From assembly GCA_938009275.1 (NCBI GenBank), contig CALLHY010000063.1:27616-91615 (forward strand): a DNA stretch of 64,000 bases, read 5' to 3'. Shown here piece after piece: positions 34,637 through 42,263 of this stretch. How positions within the stretch are numbered: position 1 is the stretch's first letter; every line of letters begins with the position of its first letter. The notes under the pieces are model-generated. The model saw nothing but the letters and a program-made list of their open reading frames with translations, was not told where the DNA came from and searched no databases. The stretch is from an uncultured bacterium (lineage in GTDB: Bacteria; Cloacimonadota; Cloacimonadia; Cloacimonadales; Cloacimonadaceae). Both the position numbers and the translations under genes were made by a program.

Positions 34637-35302
34637 TCAGCTCTCGGTTTGGGGCTCTGGCACCTTTTCTTCAGCTACTTCCACGGCAGTGGCAACCGCG
34701 GCTTCGGCTACAGGTTCAGCAGCTTTTGCATCCTTGCCCAAAATGCGGTCGATATCCTTTTTGGGAGATACAACCATAGACAACAGGTTCCTATCGGATA
34801 CAGGTTCGCTGTCGATATCCACAATGTGAGCCAGTTCTGCTTTCAGCTTGTCCAAAACGCGATAACCAAGCTCTTTGTGTGCCATCTGACGGCCTCTGAA
34901 TCTAATGGTGAACTTCACCTTGTTGTGTTGCTTCAGAAACTTGATGGCGTTGTTTTTCTTGAAGTTAAAATCGTGTTCTTCGGTATTTGGCCCGAACTTG
35001 ATTTCTTTCACTTCAACTTCATGCTGTTTCTTACGAGCTTCTTTGGCCTTTTTTTCTTTCTCGAAATAGTACTTGCTAAAGTCCAGAATACGGCATACCG
35101 GCGGGTCGATATTGGGGGATATTTCCACCAAATCCAAGTCTGCTTCCTCTGCTCTGCGTAGAGCTTCACGTAGCGATACAACGCCAATTTGTTTGCCATC
35201 AGCACCAATCAAACGGACTTTATCCGCCAATATCTGGTTGTTGATCCTTTCTTTTGGAACAACTTCCTTGGTTCTGGCCTTTCCTTTCTTGATCCGGATT
35301 AT
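34637..35302 (-). CDS. infC: Translation initiation factor IF-3, non-AUG start
   Basis: IF-3 keeps the ribosomal subunits apart and checks start codons. From the first frame visible at a TTG (35230) the protein would lack the N-terminal signature. The same frame continues upstream through KERINNQI, the conserved IF-3 start, back to ATA-ATC at 35297-35302, placed five to eight bases after AAGGAGG. No ATG exists in this stretch. IF-3 genes commonly use rare starts (AUU, AUC, AUA) so that IF-3 discriminates against its own mRNA. The core has VRLIGADGKQIGVVSLREAL and IKFGPNTEEHDFNFK. An Ala/Glu-rich tail of about 35 residues extends the C-terminus. Confidence 0.93.
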   Translation of the reverse strand: MIRIKKGKARTKEVVPKERINNQILADKVRLIGADGKQIGVVSLREALRRAEEADLDLVEISPNIDPPVCRILDFSKYYFEKEKKAKEARKKQHEVEVKEIKFGPNTEEHDFNFKKNNAIKFLKQHNKVKFTIRFRGRQMAHKELGYRVLDKLKAELAHIVDIDSEPVSDRNLLSMVVSPKKDIDRILGKDAKAAEPVAEAAVATAVEVAEEKVPEPQTES

Positions 35303-35331
35303 AAGAACCTCCTTCTTACCGGAAATGAAAG

Positions 35332-35365
35332 AGGCGGCATTCTCAATTGCTTAAGAACTCCGCCT
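35332..35365 (-). promoter_or_regulatory. infC leader hairpin
   Basis: AGGCGG and CCGCCT form a stem closed internally by TTCT/AGAA, about 30 bases before the infC ribosome site. A modest T-rich stretch (CTCTTTCATTT) follows on the minus strand. It could be an attenuator of the infC-rpmI-rplT operon or a binding site for L20. Confidence 0.45.
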
Positions 35366-35462
35366 GCTTCACAGTAAAGATTTCGTCTTTAATATCTATG
35401 TTTCATAGCCTTACGAGCACATCTGGCAGTAAGGCAGAAGCATGCGGCTTCATTTTGAGAGC

Positions 35463-35491
35463 ATTACTATTCAGATGGGGTATTCTGTCAA
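35463..35491 (-). promoter_or_regulatory. Candidate infC operon promoter
   Basis: TTGACA (35486-35491) and AGTAAT (35463-35468) are 17 bases apart on the minus strand, about 160 bases before infC. The -10 box matches four of six bases. The -35 box lies only 15 bases from the nearest 103-bp repeat, so repeat insertion may have placed or altered it. Confidence 0.38.
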
Positions 35492-35505
35492 TTGCTTTTT
35501 ATCCT

Positions 35506-35608
35506 GGAACACCGAATTCATTCGGTTGGACATGCCGACTTTAGTTGGCATCAGCTCAGTATCACCGAATAAATTCGGTAGTGCCAACCGGCTGAAAGCC
35601 GGTGTTCC
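35506..35608. repeat. 103-bp multi-hairpin element, copy 1
   Basis: The element runs from GGAACACCG to CGGTGTTCC, so its ends are inverted repeats. Inside are four potential stem-loops: ACCGAATTCATTCGGT, GCCGACTTTAGTTGGC, ACCGAATAAATTCGGT, and CCGGCTGAAAGCCGG. It lies seven bases past the RAYT stop codon. Two more copies of the same length occur at 36270 and 36457. Confidence 0.92.
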
Positions 35609-35615
35609 ACGCCAC

Positions 35616-36245
35616 CTATTCTTCCGAAAGCAAGTCCGGACTAACAAAAGTATACACCCAGTCCTTGGGTTTCTCCACCAGCTTCGCCTTCACCGGGTTT
35701 TGCCTAACATAATCAATTATGCGGAAAAGTTCTTCCTGGCTTCGAACCCAATAATCATAATATTCATGATACCAAACACGTCCTGTCCTATTTAGCATAA
35801 GATTAATGCTTCTTGCAGTAGCTCCTTTGATCCGTTTCAATACATCTGCAAGACTAACCGCATTATCACCATCACTATTAGGTTTTATCACCAGATGCAC
35901 ATGATTGGGCATAATTGTATAAGCATAAAGACTATACATTGTGCCACTCAGTGATTGTATCTTATCGGCAATCATGTTTGCAATCCGAGCTTCAGCAGTT
36001 AAAGATAGCTCGCTGTGGCAGTCATTGTAGGCTTCGTCCATGAAGGCAATAAGTCCTTTCTTAATCAGTACCTTGTTATCCCTTTCATAAGGATTTGCTT
36101 CATCATTCAGCTTCGTCCTGAAGTCGTTCAATGCACTCAGGAACTTTGGTGGAATGGCAAACGCCAATCTGAAAGTGACAAAGAACACACCCTGCTTGGG
36201 CTGATAATGTGGAAGTTTACGTCGATAGTGTAGTTTATATTGCAT
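35616..36245 (-). CDS. REP-associated tyrosine transposase (RAYT, Y1 transposase family)
   Basis: The 209-residue protein belongs to the IS200-like Y1 group. It shows GVFFVTFRLAFAIPP near the start, IMPNHVHLVIKPN with the His-Val-His metal motif (about residue 110), and RVWYHEYYDYWVRSQEELFR followed by IIDYVRQNPVKAKLVE with the catalytic tyrosine (about residue 180). RAYTs cut and join single-stranded palindromic repeats; several are domesticated and spread REP elements. GGAG lies five bases before the ATG. The gene is closely framed by 103-bp hairpin elements, one 7 bases after its stop and one 24 bases before its start, with a third further out. Confidence 0.93.
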   Translation of the reverse strand: MQYKLHYRRKLPHYQPKQGVFFVTFRLAFAIPPKFLSALNDFRTKLNDEANPYERDNKVLIKKGLIAFMDEAYNDCHSELSLTAEARIANMIADKIQSLSGTMYSLYAYTIMPNHVHLVIKPNSDGDNAVSLADVLKRIKGATARSINLMLNRTGRVWYHEYYDYWVRSQEELFRIIDYVRQNPVKAKLVEKPKDWVYTFVSPDLLSEE

Positions 36246-36269
36246 AGCAACTCCAATTCTAAGATTTGT

Positions 36270-36372
36270 GGAACACCGAATTCATTCGGTTGGACATGCC
36301 GACTTCAGTTAGCATCAGCTCAGTCTTGCCGAATAAATTCGTCAGTGCCAACCGGCTGAAGGCCGGTGTTCC
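36270..36372. repeat. 103-bp multi-hairpin element, copy 2
   Basis: This copy has the same orientation and length as copy 1 and differs at a few bases: TTAGCATC in place of TTGGCATC, and TTCGTCAG where the third stem of the other copies has TTCGG. It begins 24 bases upstream of the RAYT start codon. It shares the short 3' tail CCAAAGCAAT with copy 3. Confidence 0.92.
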
Positions 36373-36456
36373 AAAGCAATATGCTATCTCTAACATAAGC
36401 ACCTTATTTTTCTTTAAGTCTTCATATATAGCATAGAGTTTATTGTTTAGTGCACC

Positions 36457-36559
36457 GGAACACCGAATTTATTCGGTTGGACATGCCGACTTCAGTTGGC
36501 ATCAGCTCAGTCTTGCCGAATAAATTCGGCAGTGCCAACCGGTTGAAGGCCGGTGTTCC
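36457..36559. repeat. 103-bp multi-hairpin element, copy 3
   Basis: The copy has GAATTTATTCGG in the first stem and CCGGTTGAAGGCCGG in the last. It lies 84 bases from copy 2 and is followed by CAAAGCAAT and by a further short hairpin, CCAGC/GCTGG, at about 36570-36589. Confidence 0.92.
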
Positions 36560-36881
36560 AAAGCAATTGCCAGCTGGCTTAAAGCTGGGGTTTCAGTCTA
36601 TACAACTCTTCCCACCTAATGAATGCTGCTTGTTCCCTGCATGCAGCTCCCGCGATTCTTGCGTATTACGCAGGATACACGGTAGCTATCTGGTGGTTGT
36701 GTACAGCATTGATTAGGTGTGTGATAGGCGTATATTGCCTAATATCTGCATCTTCATGGGGTGTGCTTAACTTCAACCTCTCTAAGCTGCGTTACGCGAT
36801 TAGTCTCTGCTCCCTGCCATAACGCCTCCTGATTCCTACGTAAACCATCGGTGATAAAGAGTTTGAAACTGTTCCAATGCT
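36560..36881. other. Non-coding gap after the repeat cluster
   Basis: No supported gene is seen here. There is the short CCAGC/GCTGG hairpin next to copy 3 and a small TTGCG/CGCAG hairpin near 36660. The gap ends at the stop codon of the lipoprotein gene at 36882. Confidence 0.6.
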
Positions 36882-37583
36882 TTATGGATGAGGATATGTG
36901 TAGCTGTTATAAGTCCAGATTTCCATAAATATTTCATCGTTAATTATGTAGTCTCCCTGAGAAAAGGATATTTTATACACCGTGTCTGTACCATAGTTGT
37001 CTAATGCATTTGCAGGGACGGTTACGCTTCTGGTAGTGGGCAAGATGGCGATAGACCAGGAATCGTGCAAGTTGTCATCGTATTGGTAAGAATGGATGGT
37101 TATATATTGCCGAGCGCAATCGTGTGCTAAAGTCCAATTTATTACGTTCTCCTGTGAAGGATTGAAGGCTTCCTGGAGGTTGAACACGGGACTGTGTGGT
37201 ACGGTGAAATCTATTGTGGCTACAGCTACTCCGCCCCAGATTATTTTGAAACTGTAGCTTTTACCCGCTTCTAGCAATACATCTTCGGTAGCCCATCCAT
37301 TATCAAAGGGTAGCTCGTAAGGTGTAAGATGGTAATATTCATTATCCAAAGCTACAGCGATACTGTTGGGAACATCACGACCGCATCCATATGGGCTCCA
37401 TTTCTTCACGACAAAGTTACCTTGTATCAAGCCCGGCGTATTATTATCGCTTGCATTTACCCACGTGACAAGCCACTCGATACTCGTATTATCAACCGCA
37501 GTAGGATGCTTGTCACTGCAACCAAACAGGAATAATATGCCAAGTGCCAGCCAAAATGCAAAGGACATAAGCGGTCTAATCAT
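36882..37583 (-). CDS. Lipoprotein of unknown function
   Basis: The 233-residue protein starts MIRPLMSFAFWLALGILFLF and then Gly-Cys, a lipobox at about residue 22. The start at 37583 has GGAG eight bases upstream and is preferred to 37643, which would put 20 extra residues before the signal. The mature part looks like two beta domains, with IIWGGVAVATIDFTVPHSPV in the middle and a C-terminal run of Tyr-rich strands. No enzyme motif or sorting domain is seen. It is monocistronic on the minus strand, divergent from the restriction-modification genes. Confidence 0.7.
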   Translation of the reverse strand: MIRPLMSFAFWLALGILFLFGCSDKHPTAVDNTSIEWLVTWVNASDNNTPGLIQGNFVVKKWSPYGCGRDVPNSIAVALDNEYYHLTPYELPFDNGWATEDVLLEAGKSYSFKIIWGGVAVATIDFTVPHSPVFNLQEAFNPSQENVINWTLAHDCARQYITIHSYQYDDNLHDSWSIAILPTTRSVTVPANALDNYGTDTVYKISFSQGDYIINDEIFMEIWTYNSYTYPHP

Positions 37584-37795
37584 ACTGTATCTCCACAGTT
37601 TTTCATAACGTGACAACCTTGTGATGTAATAGTTTTGTGTCAAGAAATGATTGGATTGTTTTTAGTAGGATAGGGTCGGGTCTGATCTGATCTGATAGAA
37701 GTGAAGAATTGACACTTTATATACTGCGAGCGAAGCGTGATTAAACTTGACAGAAACACCATAACAAATCCATTGAAGAAAGGAGAAATTAACTT

Positions 37796-39280
37796 ATGGT
37801 TCAAGACAATACGACATTAATGGAAGCTCTGGAAACTCAGAGAACCCATCATTCCAGCAACACAAGCATTAGCCATAAGAGCGATTTTGGGCAGTACTTT
37901 ACCCCAAGTGGCGTGGCATTGTTCATGGCCTCGATGTTTCCTGATGTTCAAGATAGTAAGGTGAAACTTCTAGATCCCGGAGCGGGTATTGGCAGCCTTT
38001 CTTGTGCCTTTGTGCTAAATATGAACCAAAGGGTTCAGAGGTTAAACTACGAAATAGATTGTTATGAAACAGATAACAACGTTCTGGCTAAGCTAACTAA
38101 GAATTTGTACGAGTTGTCATCCATTACTAACGTAAAGTATTCTATCATATTTGAGGATTTCATCGAGGCAGCAGTAGATAGGTTATTACAATTTGAAAAG
38201 CCACTTTATACGCATGTTATAATGAACCCACCTTACAAGAAAATTCACAGTAGTTCTACATGTCGCAAGCTGTTAAGATCGGTTGATTTGGAAATAGTAA
38301 ACCTGTATTCGGCTTTTGTCTCTATGAGCCTGGAGTTGTTAAAAGAAGATGGCTATCTGGTGGCAATAATACCCAGAAGCTTTTGTAATGGTACGTATTA
38401 TCTGCCGTTTCGTAAGCACATATTGTCTAATGCCGTAATAAGACGAATACATCTTTTCGAATCCAGGAATAGCATCTTTAAGAATGATAGCGTGCTGCAA
38501 GAAAACATAATTATCCTGTTACAAAAGAACGACATAATCAAACAGGTGGAAGTTAGCTACTCCAAAGATCAAGCTTTAGAAAGCGTAAAGAGCATCATTG
38601 CAGATTACTTAGATATTGTAGATATAACGTCAAGGGACTTGATAATAAACATACCTCGTGAGAATGTGACAAAACCCTCGAACGTGAACTCAGATTTTAA
38701 ACAACTAGGATGCATGGTTTCAACGGGACCGGTGGTGGATTTTAGAAGCATTGATTCTATCAGCAAAGAATCCCCCGGCTATGCAACCCCTTTAATTTAC
38801 CCTCAGAATATCGGCTCATTCATGGTTCATTTTCCAAGCCTGGCAGGAGGACAAACAACAATTGATACCAATGCGATTACTAAAAAGATGATGTACAAAA
38901 ACGGGTATTATGTGGTTGTGCGGCGGTTTTCTTCCAAGGAAGAGAAACGAAGGATTGTGGCTGCTCTTTACAAACCTGATGGGAATAGTGGCGATTACAT
39001 TGCGTTTGAGAACCACTTGAATGTGTTTCATAATAGTGGGCAGGGCTTGGAACCGGATATTGCCTATGGCTTGGTAGCCTATTTGAACTCGGAAGGGTTT
39101 GATGAAGAGTTCAGAGTATTCAGTGGACATACACAGGTAAACGTTAGCGACCTTAAGAGAATGAAATATCCAAAATTAGAACAGTTAAAAGAGCTTGGAC
39201 GTAGGCTGGCAAAAGTGGAGTTCAATTATCAGGTATTCGAGGACATTGTAAAGGAGGTTTTGGATCATGAAGCAAAATAA
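37796..39280 (+). CDS. N6-adenine DNA methyltransferase, BsuBI/PstI type
   Basis: The 494-residue protein modifies adenine in DNA with S-adenosylmethionine as donor. It shows the gamma-type order: FGQYFTPSGVALFMASMF, the SAM motif LLDPGAGIGSLSCAF (about residue 60), the catalytic NPPYKK at about residue 144, and IPRSFCNGTYYLPFRKHIL. The C-terminal part, with GQTTIDTNAITKKMMYKNGY and FSGHTQVNVSDLKRMKYP, is the likely target-recognition region. It overlaps the downstream nuclease gene by 14 bases. GGAG lies before the ATG. The whole pair is typical of PstI-like systems, whose known members recognise CTGCAG; the target here is unproven. Confidence 0.9.
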   Translation: MVQDNTTLMEALETQRTHHSSNTSISHKSDFGQYFTPSGVALFMASMFPDVQDSKVKLLDPGAGIGSLSCAFVLNMNQRVQRLNYEIDCYETDNNVLAKLTKNLYELSSITNVKYSIIFEDFIEAAVDRLLQFEKPLYTHVIMNPPYKKIHSSSTCRKLLRSVDLEIVNLYSAFVSMSLELLKEDGYLVAIIPRSFCNGTYYLPFRKHILSNAVIRRIHLFESRNSIFKNDSVLQENIIILLQKNDIIKQVEVSYSKDQALESVKSIIADYLDIVDITSRDLIINIPRENVTKPSNVNSDFKQLGCMVSTGPVVDFRSIDSISKESPGYATPLIYPQNIGSFMVHFPSLAGGQTTIDTNAITKKMMYKNGYYVVVRRFSSKEEKRRIVAALYKPDGNSGDYIAFENHLNVFHNSGQGLEPDIAYGLVAYLNSEGFDEEFRVFSGHTQVNVSDLKRMKYPKLEQLKELGRRLAKVEFNYQVFEDIVKEVLDHEAK

Positions 39281-40217
39281 AAAAGCAACACAACGGATTG
39301 ATCAGGCAATAATAATACTAACTGAATTAGGAATGCCAAAAGGGCAACAGAACAAAAGAACGGGGCTTTGCCTATTAGCATTATTAGGCTTAAAGCCAGA
39401 CATGCCTTTCAGCGAAGCGTATAATCCTTTGATGGGAATTACTCCAATAATGGAGTTTAGTGCACTGCATTATAAGGAACAATATAAACCAAATACCAGA
39501 GAGACTTTTAGGAGACAGAGTATACATCAATTGGTTCAAGCTGGGTTAGTGTTATACAATCCGGATGATGACAGTAGAGCAACAAATAGCTCCAAAGTTG
39601 TATATCAGATTTCGCCGGAGCTTCTTGAACTAGCCAAACTATACGAATCAGCAAACTGGGATAGAGCTCTTATAGAATTCAGCAAAACAATGCAAACCTT
39701 AGCAGAGAAATATGCTAAACCCAGAAGCATGAAACGCGTTCCCATAATGGTTAATGAGAAGGAAATCCTGCTAAGCCCAGGGAAACATAACGAACTAGTT
39801 AAAGCAATAATCGAGAAATTTGCACCGGTGTTTTTGCATGGAGCAGAACTTGTTTATGTTGGTGATACGCAGAAGAAATCCGCATATGTGAATGAGGTGC
39901 TGATAAACGCTTTAAAGATTCCCTTCAATGAGCACAATAAGTTCCCCGATGTAGTGTTTTTTCTCCCAGAGAAGAAGTGGGTTGTTCTTATAGAATCAGT
40001 TACAAGCCATGGGCCAATGGATAGTAAACGGTATGTTGAATTATCAGTGGTGTTTGATTCTGGTTATTATAGCATGGTTTACGTTTCTGCTTTCAAAGAC
40101 AGGGCTACCTTTGCTAAATATTCATCATCCATAGCTTGGGAAACAGAAGTGTGGATCGAGGATAATCCTGAACACCTGATTCATTATAACGGGACAAAGT
40201 TCCTGGGTCCATATTAA
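39267..40217 (+). CDS. BsuBI/PstI-family type II restriction endonuclease
   Basis: The 316-residue protein has the N-terminal helical region of the family and the C-terminal catalytic part with ELVYVGDTQKKSAYVNEVLI, FPDVVFFLPEKKWVVLIESV, TSHGPMDSKRYVELSVVF, and the close AWETEVWIEDNPEHLIHYNG followed by FLGPY. The Asp and Glu of this stretch are the probable metal ligands of a PD-(D/E)xK nuclease. It starts 14 bases before the methyltransferase stop, giving an order of methylase first, which protects the cell while nuclease accumulates. At least ten CTGCAG sites can be found by eye in the window, so the family's usual site is not avoided. Confidence 0.92.
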   Translation: MKQNKKATQRIDQAIIILTELGMPKGQQNKRTGLCLLALLGLKPDMPFSEAYNPLMGITPIMEFSALHYKEQYKPNTRETFRRQSIHQLVQAGLVLYNPDDDSRATNSSKVVYQISPELLELAKLYESANWDRALIEFSKTMQTLAEKYAKPRSMKRVPIMVNEKEILLSPGKHNELVKAIIEKFAPVFLHGAELVYVGDTQKKSAYVNEVLINALKIPFNEHNKFPDVVFFLPEKKWVVLIESVTSHGPMDSKRYVELSVVFDSGYYSMVYVSAFKDRATFAKYSSSIAWETEVWIEDNPEHLIHYNGTKFLGPY

Positions 40218-40571
40218 CCAAGCATAATCCAAACCCCTATCACATATTACAGTTACATTCCATTGGTTTCGAGAACAATTATCTCCTGTTCGAAATTGGC
40301 CATTGCGCCATTATAATCCAGAAACATGAAGGTTGACGTACTGAGTAACTTTAATGTCAGAAAACGCTTTCGTGCATGGGGTGTTTGTCTTTTATAGGAC
40401 AAACTAACCTGTTCCCTGCCTATAACGCCGGGTGATGCCCGGGTGAATCCCGGGTGATTCCGAGGTGGGACCAGGGGTTCACCCGGGAATCACAAGGGCA
40501 TGACCATGGGTTTGTTTGGGTGGCAAGCGAGGATTATTGAACCTACAATAAAGCGTTCAGGTGGCCGGATG
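40218..40571. other. Non-coding gap with CCCGGG repeat patchwork
   Basis: No gene is supported. At 40268-40294 there is an imperfect hairpin (TTCGAGAACA/TGTTCGAA). At 40428-40492 variants of GCCCGGGTGAATC, CCCGGGTGATTC and the reverse TTCACCCGGGAATCAC are packed together, giving a strong GC-rich fold. The segment is unlike the local base composition. Confidence 0.7.
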
Positions 40572-42083
40572 CTATTTCAGATACAGCAGTTTGCCTTGCA
40601 ACTGCCTGCCTGAGAGGTCGGTTGCTTTTATGAAGTAGATACCGCTTGGGTAGTTTTTGAACAGATTTTGTGCAAGCGATACACCGCAGTGGGATGGATT
40701 GGTATCGCGATACAAGGTCTGTCCGCGTATATTGAACACCTCTACCTTAACAAGGCTGTTGCTATTTATAATGTTTAGTTCCTGACCCTTGCGTAAAGGA
40801 TTGGGATACACAGATAAAGCTATGGCAGGAGAGGGAAGGTGATCGTCCGTTACCGAAACAGGGGCGGTGAAAAGGGCTTGGGTATCCAGCTCCAAAGGGC
40901 TTTGGTTATAGGCGGTAGATGTAGGGGTTGCGGTAGACCACAACACTTTATTTAAGCTGGGCAGGTATTGGATCATCATCATGTTATTAGAAATCCCTCC
41001 GGCACCCCTTAGCAGCGTCCATTGCCTGTCCTCATTCACGAATGGGCTTACCAGCAGCGAATCTACAATTTTATTGTACCTACTGCAAAAAACCGGGGCT
41101 GAAAGCAAGCGGAAATGATTGGTGGCGGCAAGATTATCTCCCGCTAAGCCGCTGGATTGGTCTTGCCCACGGCGGACAGTGCCGTTGTTATTAGTCTCCA
41201 TTATTGCCACCTGGCTGGAATCCTGCCACTGCTGAGTGGTGTGGATAATAGTGCCGGATAAATGGTTACCATCGGTAACTGAAGCTAAAACATCATTGAT
41301 GCAATGAATGCCATCGTTATTATAATCCAGCAATTCTAATCCGCTGCGAATGTCCAGCAGCACAGGCGTTAGGTTTTCCTGATTGGTGGTGGGGTGGAGG
41401 TTTCCCATATTCAAAAAGGCAGCGCTTTTGTCCTCAGTTATCGCAGACAGCGCACCGAACAAGCCCGGATAGGTGAAGCTCATCCATTTGCGCTCGTTAG
41501 CTTCGGAGGGATGGTGTATTACTAACACCGGATTGGCGATCAGGGACAAATTGCGGTTCCAATCCAGCAGACGAGTGATGCTCAAATCCCCTTGCAGCAT
41601 GGGGTCGGACATAGTGGCTTCGCCCCAACTGGAAAGCGATGAACAGCCGAGTTCAAGTTCATCACGACTAAAATTAGAAACATCCACGATGCCATTAACG
41701 AAGAGGATATCATCTATGGTCAGGTTGCGTGCAAGGCCGTTGTGCCAGGTGTTAATTCCGGCTTCCTGCATGCCGTTGATGATGCCAGTGGCTTCGCTGA
41801 TGTAACGCTCCGGTATCACAAAATGCTGCATGAAAAATGATACTTTGTTGTTATAGAAATACGCGTTGGAACCGGCAACAGTGGTGTAAACATAGTTTGA
41901 AAATACATTCATCAGGTTTTCGCCCATCAGGTAGCCAAGCGCATGGCCTCGCTCATAGTGCGTTCCCCAAACATGAAGGATGTATTTGCCATCTGCCTGA
42001 GATAAGCTGCCATTTACTTCCGCACCTACGAATGCACAATAGATAAGAAATATTGCTAAAAACAGCGATATGCTTTTTTTCAT
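40572..42083 (-). CDS. Exported C45-like Ntn-hydrolase with sorting domain
   Basis: The 503-residue protein has a signal peptide (MKKSISLFLAIFLIYCAFVG), a hydrolase domain, and a C-terminal sorting domain from SVYPNPLRKGQELNIINSNS to the end (PSGIYFIKATDLSGRQLQGK). The hydrolase part has HYERGHALGYLMGENL and later ELGCSSLSSWGEAT, then RLLDWNRNLSLIANPVLVIH. In C45 acyltransferases and acid ceramidases the Cys following a processing site is the N-terminal nucleophile, and the Asp-Trp-Asn-like motif lies nearby. By this pattern the Cys at about residue 147 is the nucleophile. Substrate is unknown; amide or lipid hydrolysis outside the cell is plausible. Confidence 0.72.
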   Translation of the reverse strand: MKKSISLFLAIFLIYCAFVGAEVNGSLSQADGKYILHVWGTHYERGHALGYLMGENLMNVFSNYVYTTVAGSNAYFYNNKVSFFMQHFVIPERYISEATGIINGMQEAGINTWHNGLARNLTIDDILFVNGIVDVSNFSRDELELGCSSLSSWGEATMSDPMLQGDLSITRLLDWNRNLSLIANPVLVIHHPSEANERKWMSFTYPGLFGALSAITEDKSAAFLNMGNLHPTTNQENLTPVLLDIRSGLELLDYNNDGIHCINDVLASVTDGNHLSGTIIHTTQQWQDSSQVAIMETNNNGTVRRGQDQSSGLAGDNLAATNHFRLLSAPVFCSRYNKIVDSLLVSPFVNEDRQWTLLRGAGGISNNMMMIQYLPSLNKVLWSTATPTSTAYNQSPLELDTQALFTAPVSVTDDHLPSPAIALSVYPNPLRKGQELNIINSNSLVKVEVFNIRGQTLYRDTNPSHCGVSLAQNLFKNYPSGIYFIKATDLSGRQLQGKLLYLK

Positions 42084-42101
42084 AATTCACCTCGTTGGGC
42101 T

Positions 42102-42130
42102 AATATCCAGAAGCTGTAAGTAATTGTCAA
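42102..42130 (-). promoter_or_regulatory. Promoter candidate for the C45-like gene
   Basis: TTGACA (42125-42130) and GATATT (42102-42107) are 17 bases apart on the minus strand, about 19 bases before the ATG at 42083. The -10 match is moderate. Confidence 0.4.
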
Positions 42131-42263
42131 GCTTAGTTTTTGTATTGGGTTAGTATGGATGCCACTTAAGCGTTCAGGAAGGATTATGAAGCATTAGCCT
42201 GCTTGACAAAAAGGGAGGGTATAGAAAGCTTGCATTGTTACAAATAGTAATAATCGAGGAAAT

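Noticed and set aside
34649..35161. 170-codon open frame opposite infC
   Set aside because: Antisense to IF-3. Its Phe-rich content reflects the Lys/Glu-rich codons of the real gene.
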